Assembly: GCF_900106675.1 (NCBI RefSeq)
Contig: NZ_FNOB01000004.1
Coordinates: forward strand, 62,001-126,000
Direction of reading: 5' to 3'
Origin: Allgaiera indica
Lineage (GTDB): Bacteria; Pseudomonadota; Alphaproteobacteria; Rhodobacterales; Rhodobacteraceae
Length of the DNA stretch: 64,000 nt
The position numbers were made by a program, and so were the translations under genes. Positions 15,553 through 24,620 of this stretch are shown here, one piece after another; within the stretch, counting starts at the first letter, position 1, and each line of letters opens with the position of its first letter. The notes beneath the pieces were generated by a model that saw only the letters and a program-made list of their open reading frames with translations, did not search any database and was not told where the DNA came from.

Positions 15553-17400
15553 TCATTCGGCGGCCTCGTCCTCGACGCCCAGGAAGCCGCCCGACTGGCG
15601 GACCCAGTAGCGCGCGTAAAGCCCGCCCCGCGCCAGCAGCGCCTCATGCGTGCCCTGTTCGACGATCCTGCCCTCGTCCAGCACGACGATCCGGTCCATC
15701 TCGGCGATGGTCGACAGGCGGTGGGCGATGGCCAGCACCGTCTTGCCCTCCATCACCCGGGCCAGGGCCGCCTGGATCTGCGCCTCGACCTCGCTGTCGA
15801 GCGCGCTTGTGGCCTCGTCCAGCACCAGGATCGGCGCGTCCTTCAGGAAGGCGCGCGCCAGGGCGATGCGCTGCCGCTGCCCGCCCGACAGCTTCACCCC
15901 GCGCTCACCCAGGAAGGCATCGTAGCCATGGTTGCCCATGTGGTCCTTCAGCCCCAGGATGAACTCATGCGCCTCGGCCTGGCGGGCGGCCGCGATCATC
16001 TCTTCCTCGGTCGCGTCGGGGCGGCCGTACCGGATGTTGTCGCGGGCCGATCGGTTGAACATCGCGGTCTCTTGCGTGACCATCGCGATCTGGCGGCGCA
16101 GGCTTTCTTGCGTGACCTCGCGTACGTCGGCACCGTCGATCAGAACGCGGCCTTTTTCGGTGTCATAGAGCCGCAAGAGCAGCGCAACCAGTGTTGATTT
16201 CCCCGCCCCCGAGGCGCCGACGATGCCCAGCTTTTCGCCCGGGCGGATGGTCAGCGTGATCCCGGATACCCCACCCGCCGCGCGGCCATAGGCAAAACTG
16301 AGATCCTCGAACCTGATCTCTCCGGTCACGCGGCCCAGGTCCTGCGCGTCAGGGCTGTCGGTCAGGCCGTGCGGTGGGGTCAGGGTGTTCACGCCGTCCT
16401 CGATCTCGCCGACCGAGCCGTAGAGGTTCATCAAGGACATGCTGACCCAGCCGGTCATCTGCGAGATCCGCATCGCGATGGCGCCGGCGGCGGCGATATC
16501 GCCCGGCGTGGCGTGACCACGCGACCACAACCAGACCGTGCCGCCCACCAGGATCAGCGGCAGCAGCCCGGCCAGCGTCATCAACGAGATCCGGAACGAT
16601 ACCGTCATCACGCCGAAATCCAGCGCGCGTTCGCGAAAGCCCGCCATCGCGCCCAGCGCCTCGTGGTCCTCGTGCCCGGCATTGGCGAACAGCTTGACCG
16701 TCTTGATATTGGTGATCGTGTCGACGACCTGCCCCGTGACCATCGCCCGGGCCGAGGCCCGGGCCTTGGATCGCGCCCGGATGCGGGGAATGAACCAGCG
16801 GATCAGCCACAGATAGGCCGCCAGCCACAACACCAGCGTGACCGCGACCCAGCGGTTGATGGCCAGCAGAAAGACCGCCGACCCCACCAGAGACGCCAGC
16901 GCGAAGGCCACGGTGTTGATCAGTTCGGTCGCGACATCGGTGGTGGCGCGCGCCACCTGCATCTGTTTCTGGGCGATGCGGCCGGCGAAATCATTATCGA
17001 AGAACGTCACCGAATGGCCCATGGTCCAGCGGTGCAGCCGCGACAGCACCAGCGGCATCACATTGGGCCCGATCGCGATGGAGTTGGTCGCGCTGGACAG
17101 GCCGAAGATCAGTGGCATCCCGACCAGGTAGAAGGCGGCAAAACCCAGATAAAGCGGCCAGTTCGCCGCCAGCACCGCCCAGGGCCCTGCGGCAAGCAGC
17201 GCCTGCGTCGAGGAATCGACGATGCGCCCCAGCAAGATCGCCGCGAACACCTGCATCAACCCCGCCGCGCCAGAGGCGAAGGTGGCCCAGATCAGCACCG
17301 GCCAGGCGCCGCTGAGGCACCAGCGCAGGAAGGCCAGCAGCGTATTCGGCGGCGGGCCTTCCGCCGGACGGAAAGCATCGATGAGACGGCCAAGCCTCAT
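15553..17400 (-). CDS. ABC exporter, fused permease and ATPase (MsbA-like)
   Basis: A 615-residue half-transporter. About six transmembrane helices fill residues 1-330, followed by the nucleotide-binding domain with Walker A GASGAGKST, signature LSGGQRQRIALARAF, Walker B ILVLDEATSALD and the switch histidine in AIAHRLST. It would work as a dimer in the inner membrane to export lipids, peptides or drugs; the substrate is not evident. Start at 17400 (MRLGRLIDAF), since upstream codons of the longer frame overlap the cca region. The tail overlaps or abuts the RNA methyltransferase gene. Confidence 0.93.
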   Translation of the reverse strand: MRLGRLIDAFRPAEGPPPNTLLAFLRWCLSGAWPVLIWATFASGAAGLMQVFAAILLGRIVDSSTQALLAAGPWAVLAANWPLYLGFAAFYLVGMPLIFGLSSATNSIAIGPNVMPLVLSRLHRWTMGHSVTFFDNDFAGRIAQKQMQVARATTDVATELINTVAFALASLVGSAVFLLAINRWVAVTLVLWLAAYLWLIRWFIPRIRARSKARASARAMVTGQVVDTITNIKTVKLFANAGHEDHEALGAMAGFRERALDFGVMTVSFRISLMTLAGLLPLILVGGTVWLWSRGHATPGDIAAAGAIAMRISQMTGWVSMSLMNLYGSVGEIEDGVNTLTPPHGLTDSPDAQDLGRVTGEIRFEDLSFAYGRAAGGVSGITLTIRPGEKLGIVGASGAGKSTLVALLLRLYDTEKGRVLIDGADVREVTQESLRRQIAMVTQETAMFNRSARDNIRYGRPDATEEEMIAAARQAEAHEFILGLKDHMGNHGYDAFLGERGVKLSGGQRQRIALARAFLKDAPILVLDEATSALDSEVEAQIQAALARVMEGKTVLAIAHRLSTIAEMDRIVVLDEGRIVEQGTHEALLARGGLYARYWVRQSGGFLGVEDEAAE

Positions 17401-17474
17401 GGGCGTGGACAGGGTGTGGCGTCGGTCTGCATGGATTGGGGATATAGCCTTGCGCGGCACCAAGTAAACGCTGT

Positions 17475-18620
17475 CTATTCTCGGCCAAGCAGGCTTTCGC
17501 GGTCCAGTGTGAAGCCCGAGGCGATCCAGCGCGCTTCCAGCTCTCTTAGCCGGGCGCCCAGCGCGGGGCCTTCCAGACCCTGCAGATCGGCGGCGCGCAC
17601 CGGAAAGCTGGCGTCGGCACCCAGGGCGATTGCTTGCTGCCATCCTTCGGGCGGCGGCGTCTCGAACAGGGCGGCGCGGCCCAGGACGATATCACGCGCC
17701 AGATCGGCCCCATGGCGATAGGCAAGTTCCGCAGGCGGCCTTGTCGTGCCGAATTCGTCTCTGACAAGGCCCAGATCGCGACTATCGCGGCGCGACAGGC
17801 GTAGGCGTTCGCTTACCTCCTCGCCACCCAGAACGGCCAGGCGGCGCAACCAGCGGGGCGGCATGCCGTGTTCCAGGTGGATCAACGGCGGCAGGGCGCG
17901 AGGATCGGCGCCGGGCAGCACCGCGTTCAACACGCCGATGACCGCCATCGGCCCGATCGCGGGCGCCGGATCGGCGGCGGCGAGAAGCTTGCGCATCTCG
18001 GCGCCGATGCGTTCGCGCGACAGTCCGGCCAGACCGTCAAGGTTCTCGGCGCAGGCGGCGATGCCTTCGGGGTCCAGCCCCTCTTGTGGGTCGCCATACC
18101 AGGCGTGGAAGCGAAAGAAGCGCAGGATGCGCAGATAATCCTCGCGGATACGGCTTGTCGGATCGCCGACGAACCGCAGGCGCCGGGCCTGCAGGTCGGG
18201 CAGGCCGCCAAGGGGATCAAGCAACTCGCCCTCGGGCGTGGCGTAGAGCGCGTTCATGGTGAAATCGCGCCGCGCGGCATCATCGGCGGGGTCGGTGGTG
18301 AAGGCGACGGTGGCATGGCGGCCGAAGGTCTCGACATCGCGGCGAAAGGTCGTCACCTCATGCGCGATGCCGCCGGACACGACGGTGATCGTACCGTGTT
18401 CGGCCCCCGTGGGCACGGCCCTGAGACCGGCGTTTTCGGCAAGTTTCGTGACTGTTTCGGGACGCGCGTCGGTGGCGATATCGACATCGGCCACCGGCGC
18501 ACCCAACAGCGCGTTGCGCACGCAGCCGCCGACGAACAGCGCCTGATGGCCCGCCCCCGTCAGCGCCGCGCAGACCGCGCGGGTCTCGGGCCGGGTCATC
18601 CAGGTTCCGGTGATCTTCAT
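17475..18620 (-). CDS. cca: CCA tRNA nucleotidyltransferase
   Basis: A 381-residue polynucleotide adenylyltransferase-fold enzyme that adds or repairs the 3' CCA of tRNA. Motifs: FVGGCVRNALLG then ADVDIAT (the catalytic GG/DxD metal-binding pair), RRDFTMNALYATPEGELLDP, and the flexible-loop region RLRFVGDPTSRIREDYLRIL. No HD phosphohydrolase domain is present, so repair rather than 2',3'-phosphatase activity is expected. Its start overlaps the Nudix stop by 4 bp. Although the tRNA-Thr in this window encodes its own CCA, the enzyme is still needed for repair. Confidence 0.93.
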   Translation of the reverse strand: MKITGTWMTRPETRAVCAALTGAGHQALFVGGCVRNALLGAPVADVDIATDARPETVTKLAENAGLRAVPTGAEHGTITVVSGGIAHEVTTFRRDVETFGRHATVAFTTDPADDAARRDFTMNALYATPEGELLDPLGGLPDLQARRLRFVGDPTSRIREDYLRILRFFRFHAWYGDPQEGLDPEGIAACAENLDGLAGLSRERIGAEMRKLLAAADPAPAIGPMAVIGVLNAVLPGADPRALPPLIHLEHGMPPRWLRRLAVLGGEEVSERLRLSRRDSRDLGLVRDEFGTTRPPAELAYRHGADLARDIVLGRAALFETPPPEGWQQAIALGADASFPVRAADLQGLEGPALGARLRELEARWIASGFTLDRESLLGRE

Positions 18621-19231
18621 GGCACCAACCTTCGCGCCAGACCGTGCAGGACGCAGGCCGTGGCGCCCCAGATGTAATAGGGGCCGTAGGGCACCGTGTA
18701 ATAGCGCCGCGTCACCCCGCGCCAGCGGCGGTGTTCGATGCTGAAATTCGCCGGATTCAGCACATGCGCCAGGGGCAGTTCGAACACTTCGGCCACTTCG
18801 CCCGGCTCGGCGCGATAGGCGAAAGCGTCCCGAACCTGGCCAAGAAAGGGGGTCATCGCGAAGGTGGTCACCGTCCGATGGTCTGGCAACCGGCCCAGAA
18901 CGTCCACGTTGCCCGGATCAAGGCCGATTTCCTCCCAGGCCTCGCGCAGGGCGGCGGCCTGAGGGCCGGCGTCGCCCGGGTCGACCTTGCCGCCGGGAAA
19001 GGCGATCTGCCCCGGGTGATGCTTGAGGCGCGAGGACCGCTTGGTCAGGATCAGCCGCAGCTCGTCGCCGCGCATCAGCAGCGGCACCAGAACCGCGGCC
19101 GGACGCAGGACCAGATCGGCGGGGGGGCGGTAGTCGGGGTTCAGGTCGAAATCGGACGAGCCCGCCATCGGCCGCGCCAGCGCGGCGCGGATGGCCCTCA
19201 AGATATCTGGCGGCGAATCAAGCCTCGTCAC
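18617..19231 (-). CDS. CoA pyrophosphatase-type Nudix hydrolase
   Basis: A 204-residue Nudix protein of the CoA diphosphatase group. It contains the CoA-specific LTKRSSRLKHHPGQIAFPGG stretch and the Nudix box GGKVDPGD...ALREAWEEIGL, with the variation in spacing usual for this group. It probably splits CoA or acyl-CoA into 3',5'-ADP and phosphopantetheine. I select the GTG at 19231 because AAGGAGGAAGGCG precedes it; that start overlaps the end of hslO by 14 bp, indicating tight coupling. The longer frame runs into hslO. Confidence 0.9.
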   Translation of the reverse strand: MTRLDSPPDILRAIRAALARPMAGSSDFDLNPDYRPPADLVLRPAAVLVPLLMRGDELRLILTKRSSRLKHHPGQIAFPGGKVDPGDAGPQAAALREAWEEIGLDPGNVDVLGRLPDHRTVTTFAMTPFLGQVRDAFAYRAEPGEVAEVFELPLAHVLNPANFSIEHRRWRGVTRRYYTVPYGPYYIWGATACVLHGLARRLVP

Positions 19232-20204
19232 CGCCTTCCTCCTTGGCCTCGAACCCCAGTGTGTCCGGGTCGAATTCGTAATGCGCGCCGCAGAACTGGC
19301 ATTCGGCGGTGACAATTCCGTCGTGGGTGGTCATCGTGGCGATGTCCTTGGCGGAATAGATCGACAGGCTCTGACGCACCTTGTCTGCCGAGCAGGTGCA
19401 GCCAAAACCCACGGGCTGGGCATCGAACACCCGCGGGCCTTCCTCGTGGAACAGTCGCACCAGCAGGTCGGTCGGGTGGACCTCGGGTCCGATCAATTCC
19501 GCGACCTCGACGGTATCGAGCAGCGTGTTGGCACGGTTCCAGTTGTCGCCTTCCTCGCCCTGGACGATGTCGGCGGCCTCCAGCAATCCGCCCTCGCCCG
19601 AACCGCCGCCCTGCGCGTAGGGGCTGGCCTTGGGCATGTGTTGCAGCATCACGCCGCCGGCGCGCCACCCCTTGCCCGGTATCTGGCCGAAGCTGAGCGC
19701 GAAGCGTGTGGGCAGTTGTTCGGACTGGGCGAAATAGGTCTCGGCGCAGGTCGACAGGCTGCCACCGGCGATCGGGGTGATGCCCTGATAGGGGGCCATG
19801 CCCGCGCCCTGGTCGATGACGATGGCGAAATAGCCGTGGCCGATCTGACCAAAGCCCGGCGCGGCCCGGTCCAGCCGCTCCTGATCGAAACTTGCCCAGG
19901 CGCGGATGCGCGCGGGGGCGCCCTCTGCGGTGGGTGCGTAGTAATCCGTCGCGATCAGCCGCGCCGGGCCGTCGCCGCGGATCTGCAGGCTCAGACGCCA
20001 GCGCAGCTTGATCGTCTGGCCGATCAGCACGGTCAGCAGCGCGGCCTCGGCCACCAGCGCCTCGATCGGTTCGGGGTAATCGTGCTGGGCCAGGATCTCG
20101 TCCAGCGTGCCATTCAGCCGGGCCACCCGGCCCCGGATGTCCGAACGGTCGAGTTGAAACGGCAGGACGGTATCGTCCCAGGCGATCTGAGAGCCGAGGG
20201 TCAT
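19218..20204 (-). CDS. hslO: Redox-regulated chaperone Hsp33
   Basis: A 328-residue cytosolic holdase that is switched on by oxidative unfolding. The zinc-binding cysteines sit in the C-terminal redox switch as CxC (GCTCSADKV) and CxxC (ECQFCGAHYEF), the order expected for Hsp33. Upstream, GLSTCAETYFAQSEQLPT-like sequence (SLSTCAETYFAQSEQ) is the conserved substrate-binding region. First gene of a reverse operon hslO-nudix-cca. The glutaredoxin gene 9 kb away is not linked to it. Confidence 0.95.
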   Translation of the reverse strand: MTLGSQIAWDDTVLPFQLDRSDIRGRVARLNGTLDEILAQHDYPEPIEALVAEAALLTVLIGQTIKLRWRLSLQIRGDGPARLIATDYYAPTAEGAPARIRAWASFDQERLDRAAPGFGQIGHGYFAIVIDQGAGMAPYQGITPIAGGSLSTCAETYFAQSEQLPTRFALSFGQIPGKGWRAGGVMLQHMPKASPYAQGGGSGEGGLLEAADIVQGEEGDNWNRANTLLDTVEVAELIGPEVHPTDLLVRLFHEEGPRVFDAQPVGFGCTCSADKVRQSLSIYSAKDIATMTTHDGIVTAECQFCGAHYEFDPDTLGFEAKEEGGDEA

Positions 20205-20273
20205 GGGGTTTCCTTAAGTGCCGGGGATTGGCATACCGCGCCTATATAGTCGCGGCAACCATGGGGCCAAGGG

Positions 20274-20720
20274 ATGATCAGACGGTTCGGAGACCCGGTG
20301 CAGCCCGATCGGCGCTATCGGCGGCGCCCGGGGGCCTATGCGGTACTGATCCGCGACGGCGAGGTGCTGCTGACCCATCAGGCCGAACCAGAGCCCGAGG
20401 TGCAGCTGCCCGGCGGCGGCATCGACGCGGGCGAATCACCCCTGCGGGCGCTGCGCCGCGAGGTGTTCGAGGAAACCGGCTGGTCGATCGCCACGCCGCG
20501 ACGGATAGGGGCCTATCGGCGCTTTGCCTACATGCCGGAATACGACCTTTGGGCCGAGAAGGTCTGCCTGATCTATCTGGCGCGCCCGGTGTTGCAGCTT
20601 GGCCCGCCCACCGAAGCCGGGCACAGCGCGATCTGGGCGCCGCTGGACCAGGCGGCAAGCCTTTTGGCCAGCGCGGGCGATCGGCACATGATGGCCCGGG
20701 TCGCCCGCGACATGGCCTGA
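20274..20720 (+). CDS. Nudix hydrolase
   Basis: A 148-residue Nudix protein with a perfect Nudix box: GGGIDAGESP followed by REVFEETGW, which supplies the metal-binding glutamates. The N-terminus RRRPGAYAVLIRDGEVLLT is the usual first strand. The substrate could be an oxidised nucleotide, a nucleotide sugar or a dinucleoside polyphosphate; nothing decides this. A GGGATG start directly follows a GCCAAGGG ribosome-binding site. It is divergent from hslO (69 bp apart) and convergent with the kinase/P-loop gene. Confidence 0.88.
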   Translation: MIRRFGDPVQPDRRYRRRPGAYAVLIRDGEVLLTHQAEPEPEVQLPGGGIDAGESPLRALRREVFEETGWSIATPRRIGAYRRFAYMPEYDLWAEKVCLIYLARPVLQLGPPTEAGHSAIWAPLDQAASLLASAGDRHMMARVARDMA

Positions 20721-20836
20721 ACCGGCCCGGCGGAGGCTGGGCGCGGCGGCATGGCACCGTGGGGCCGAGCATTGGCCAGGGGTGCGATGGGCTGGTGTTT
20801 CCGCGCAGCCGCGATCACGCCAGCGCCCATCGAACT

Positions 20837-22387
20837 TCACGGGTCCGAATTCGGCCCGTCCGGGGGATTTCCCAGCCGCGCACGCGCGGCGGCAAGCGTC
20901 GCCTCCGGGGTGCCACCTGCTTCGATCCGGGTCCAGTCGGCGCCGCCTGCGCCGCGCGCAAGCTGGCCCTCCAGCACCGCGACATCGGCATCGGACCAAT
21001 CGCCGCGGCGCGCCTTGATCCGGCGGCGCAGCACTTTTGGCGGCGCGGTCAGCAACAGCCCCGCCGCCGGCACATGCAGCCGTGCCGCCAGCGCCATCGC
21101 CGCGCGCCGGCGGGCAGGGTCTAGCCAGGTCGCATCCAGGATCACACTGTGCCCGGCGCCGATCAGAACCCCGGCCCTGGCCAGCATCCGATCATAGACA
21201 GCCGCTCGGGCGCCATCGCTGTAGGCCTTGGCCGGCAAGGCGGCGGCGGGGCCCAGATCGGGGGCGATCTTGCGCGTCTCGTCCGTGGACAGGACCACCG
21301 CCCCCGGCGCGGGCCCGAGGTACGGCGCCAGCGCATGTGCAAGCAGCGACTTGCCGGTGCCCGAATAGCCGCCGATCGCCACCAGTCGCGGCGGCGCGGG
21401 GCGCAGGTAGGCGCGGGCCTCCCGCAGATAGGCGGCGATCTCGGGGCCGGATCTGCCGGGTTGGGCCGTCGCCGCATCGGTCTGCAACAGAACCATCGCC
21501 CGGATCGCCGCCCGTACCGACAGAAACAGGGGCAGGGCCGCAAGGCCGTGATCCTGGGCGCCGTTTGCGGCGGCCAGATAAGTCGACAAGACCCGTGCCG
21601 CGGCCCGCGACAGGCCCCGGTGGCACAGATCCATCAACAGGAAAGCAAGGTCGTAAAGCACATCGCAGGTGCCCAGATCCTCGCTGAATTCAAGGGCGTC
21701 GAAGGGCACCGGGCGGCCCTCTATCACCACGATGTTGCGCAGGTGAAGATCGCCGTGGCACCTTCGGACCTGGCCCTGTTTCGCGCGCCGATCAAGAAGC
21801 GGCGCGACATCGCGCAGCTTAGCCCCCGCATCCGAGAGCCACGCCGTGATGTCGGGCGCACCCTGCCCAAGGCCCGCAAAGACGCGCGACAATTCCTGCA
21901 AGATATCGCCAAGCAGCTCAAAGCCTCGGCCCGGGCGAAGGGGGGCCGCCGCGTGGTAGCCGTGCACCATGCGTCCGATGGCCTCGGCCAGCGTGTCATC
22001 CAGCGCGCCGCGTCCGGCGATGGCTTCCAGTTCGTCTTTCGCGGCGAAGCGGTGCATGCGCAGGACCCAGTCAAGCGCCACACCCTTCCCGCCAATCCGC
22101 AGCGCACCGTCCGGGCCGCGCGTTACAGGCTGCAGGTCGTGATAGATCATCGGCGCGGCTGGGGCATTCAGGTCCAGTTCGCGCTGCAGCATCTTTCGGC
22201 GTTGTTCGGGGGTCGAAAGATCCATGTAGTCGTAGTGCACGGCTCGTTTGATCTTCAGCGCGGCGTCGCCATGCAGGAAGACCACCGCGCCATGGGTATC
22301 GATCCGTTCGACCGCCGCGCTTCCTGGCGCGGCCATGAAAGCCGCGCGAGAACCAAGGAAAGCGAGGGTCTCGTCCTGTCCGTTCAT
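20837..22387 (-). CDS. Fusion protein: aminoglycoside-phosphotransferase-like kinase domain plus P-loop ATPase domain
   Basis: A 516-residue two-domain protein. Residues about 20-320 resemble an APH/choline-kinase fold: HGDLHLRNIVVIEG is the catalytic Brenner-type motif and PVPFDALEFSEDLG holds the metal-binding Asp. The C-terminal third is a P-loop kinase domain with Walker A GGYSGTGKSLL. This architecture is known as a conserved, uncharacterised bacterial family (COG2187 plus COG0645-type); the substrate is unknown. The start at 22387 (MNGQDETL) has an AGGAAG site about seven bases upstream and is preferred over 22420. Monocistronic. Confidence 0.85.
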   Translation of the reverse strand: MNGQDETLAFLGSRAAFMAAPGSAAVERIDTHGAVVFLHGDAALKIKRAVHYDYMDLSTPEQRRKMLQRELDLNAPAAPMIYHDLQPVTRGPDGALRIGGKGVALDWVLRMHRFAAKDELEAIAGRGALDDTLAEAIGRMVHGYHAAAPLRPGRGFELLGDILQELSRVFAGLGQGAPDITAWLSDAGAKLRDVAPLLDRRAKQGQVRRCHGDLHLRNIVVIEGRPVPFDALEFSEDLGTCDVLYDLAFLLMDLCHRGLSRAAARVLSTYLAAANGAQDHGLAALPLFLSVRAAIRAMVLLQTDAATAQPGRSGPEIAAYLREARAYLRPAPPRLVAIGGYSGTGKSLLAHALAPYLGPAPGAVVLSTDETRKIAPDLGPAAALPAKAYSDGARAAVYDRMLARAGVLIGAGHSVILDATWLDPARRRAAMALAARLHVPAAGLLLTAPPKVLRRRIKARRGDWSDADVAVLEGQLARGAGGADWTRIEAGGTPEATLAAARARLGNPPDGPNSDP

Positions 22388-22870
22388 GGGGGCGCTTCCT
22401 GTCCGGTGTCGATCGTCCATTCAGCCTAGCTTGCCGCAGCCGCAGCCGCATTGCGCATGATCAAGCCGGTAGGACGCGATGTGATCCGCAACGCGCCCCG
22501 CGCATCAGCGGCGGACTCGGGGATGCGCCGCATGTAAGCCCCGGAAAATGTCGTGCGCAATATCCCGCAATCCGAGCATACAGCCCACGAACGAGCGCGC
22601 GACCCTCAATCTGTCGACCGATGTTCCATGTCGCGGCGGCGCGGCTGCTGCGACGCGCGGCGGCTGTCGGGAGACAGATGAAGCGATACCCGGATCCTGA
22701 TGGCGCCTTGGAAGCGTGCCTGCATTCCGGTCCGTCCCGTGCCATTCCCACGTCCGCGGCGCAGCGCGCCGCTTGTGCGACCGGTTCGCTGGCATCATTG
22801 CGCGGCTGGCGGTCGTGCTGGGCGTGAGGCCTTATAAGCTGTTGGAATATCACGAAGAGGCTGAGAAGAA
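22388..22870. other. Intergenic region without recognised genes
   Basis: About 480 bases between the kinase/P-loop gene and tRNA-Thr. Frames on both strands have skewed composition and no family motif, and one runs straight through the tRNA. The promoter for the reverse-strand kinase gene should be at the left edge. A conventional tRNA terminator is not obvious. Confidence 0.5.
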
Positions 22871-22946
22871 TGGTGCCGGTGAAGGGACTCGAACCCCCGA
22901 CCCCATCATTACGAATGACGTGCTCTACCAGCTGAGCTACACCGGC
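22871..22946 (-). tRNA. tRNA-Thr (anticodon CGU)
   Basis: A 76-base reverse-strand tRNA that includes an encoded 3' CCA. Acceptor stem GCCGGTG pairs with CACCGGC. The D-arm is GCTCAGCTGGTAGAGC. The anticodon stem is CGTCA/TGATG with one G-U pair and loop TTCGTAA, giving anticodon CGU (22911-22913), which reads ACG threonine codons. The T-arm contains GGTTCGAGTCCC. All arms fold cleanly. Confidence 0.97.
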
Positions 22947-23113
22947 ATTCTTCTCTGTCTTCGGCCACACTATGGCCCTACCAGAACCTCACCCGCCGTC
23001 TAACCCGCTGGCGCCGCACGGCGATCGCGCGTGGACCCGCGCGGTACGAACGCAGTGTCGGGCACCGGCCTGGTGGCGCGCCTGATAACACCATCTTCCG
23101 CGGCTGTGTAGCC

Positions 23114-24610
23114 CTAATTTGCCCCCGCTCGCGGGCTGTCTGCGGGCGGGGCCTCGGGCACCAGTTCGGCATCCTCCACCTCTGCCTTGGCCGGCGCGTC
23201 GGCAGGGGCGCCACCGCTTGCGGCGCTGGTACCGGGGGCGCCTACGATCAGCGGCAGCATCTCGGTCTGGGTCGCGCTGGGGCCCGTGGATTCGGGCGGC
23301 TCGCGCCAGGTGAGCGTGTCGAAGCCGCCGCAATTGCCGCAGACCGGGCCCCATTGCGCATGCACCGCCTGGCATTTGTCGCAAACCCAATGCGGACCAC
23401 GCGGCGCCGTCAACGCCCGCGTCAGCCAGCCACGCACCACCGCGTCGTCCGAACCCTCGCCGCGCTCGATCGCGGCCATGATCGTCAGGACCCGCGCGGT
23501 CGGGTTGGTCTCGACCAGATCGCCCAGGGCGCGGCGGGCGGCGGGGAAATCCTCGGCCGCGATGTTCAGTTCGGCCAGCAACATGCGGGTTTCGGCATGT
23601 TCGGGGTGCTGCGAGGTCAGCGCCTTGAAGCGCTTCAGCCGGTCCTCGGGGGACTCGTCAGGGGCGATCTCGGCGAAAGCGGCGGCAAGGTCGGGATGTG
23701 GCGCCATTTCCCAGGCCTTGCGCAGCACGCGGCTGGCGTATTTCGGCTTGCCGTCGGCGATATAGCCGCGCGCTGCCATCGCCGCGGCGGGCACCAGATC
23801 GGGCGATTTGCGGTTGGCGGCGATCGCGGCCTCGCGCGCCTCGATCGACTTGCCGGAATCTAGGATGTCCTTTGCCTCTTGCAGCGCCAGCACCGCGTCG
23901 CGGCGGCGGTGCACGTCACGCGGCAGATAGCCCGAGCGCGCCTTCGCCGTCAGCGTCGCGCGCGCCCCGGTCCAGTCGCCCTGCTTGGCCTGCAGCTCCA
24001 GCAGGATGTCCTGGGTTTCGGCATGGCGGGGCTTCAGGGCAAAGGCCTTTTCGGCCAGCGCCTTGGCGGTCTCGGTGTCGCCGGCGGCCAGCTTTTGCTT
24101 CATGATCCCGCGGATGCCGACAAAACGGCTGCGGTCGTCGGACAGCAGCCGCTTGTAGACCTCTTCGGCGCGCTTGCTGTCACCGACCATCTCGGCCGCC
24201 TGGGCGGTGACCAGATTGGTCAACTCGGGCCGGCCCAGCAGCTTCTCGGCCCGCTGCGCCTTGATCATCGCCAGCCGCCCCTCGCCCGAGGCCAGCGCCA
24301 TCAACCCGTCGGACAGCGCCTCATATCCCTTGCGCTCGCGGTTGCGGTCGAAATAGCGGCTGACGGCGGTCTCGTCGCCATTCAGGAACCGCAGCACGGC
24401 GACCAGAAAACCCACCAGCTTCATCACGATCCACAGCGCCAGCACCAGCAGCAGCGCCGCGATCACCGCCTGCAGCGGACCCAGCGAGAATTCCCAGCCG
24501 CCGATCGTCAGCCGCAGCCCACCGCCCATGTCCATCAGATGACCCGCGCCCATGGTCAGGGCCGCGATGGCGGCGACGAAGAGAAGAACCTTGATAAGCG
24601 ACCAGATCAT
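23114..24610 (-). CDS. hemY: HemY-type membrane protein with tetratricopeptide repeats
   Basis: A 498-residue inner-membrane protein of the proteobacterial HemY family, linked by genetics and synteny to haem synthesis but not a protoporphyrinogen oxidase. Two N-terminal hydrophobic helices (about 3-22 and 42-68) precede the HemY N-terminal domain, then TPR-like helical repeats. The C-terminus has a small zinc-ribbon-like CDKC...CGNC pair (about 405-435), and then an Ala/Pro-rich tail. Start at 24610 has a GAGGAGAACGGG site. It ends a reverse cluster hemD, Mic60-like, hemY, with 10 bp between the last two genes. Confidence 0.9.
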   Translation of the reverse strand: MIWSLIKVLLFVAAIAALTMGAGHLMDMGGGLRLTIGGWEFSLGPLQAVIAALLLVLALWIVMKLVGFLVAVLRFLNGDETAVSRYFDRNRERKGYEALSDGLMALASGEGRLAMIKAQRAEKLLGRPELTNLVTAQAAEMVGDSKRAEEVYKRLLSDDRSRFVGIRGIMKQKLAAGDTETAKALAEKAFALKPRHAETQDILLELQAKQGDWTGARATLTAKARSGYLPRDVHRRRDAVLALQEAKDILDSGKSIEAREAAIAANRKSPDLVPAAAMAARGYIADGKPKYASRVLRKAWEMAPHPDLAAAFAEIAPDESPEDRLKRFKALTSQHPEHAETRMLLAELNIAAEDFPAARRALGDLVETNPTARVLTIMAAIERGEGSDDAVVRGWLTRALTAPRGPHWVCDKCQAVHAQWGPVCGNCGGFDTLTWREPPESTGPSATQTEMLPLIVGAPGTSAASGGAPADAPAKAEVEDAELVPEAPPADSPRAGAN

Positions 24611-24620
24611 CCCGTTCTCC

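Noticed and set aside
22461-23003. Open frames crossing the tRNA-Thr gene on both strands (including one with GEGTRTPDPIITNDV)
   Set aside because: They read through a well-folded tRNA and show a familiar artefact peptide; no independent coding signal.
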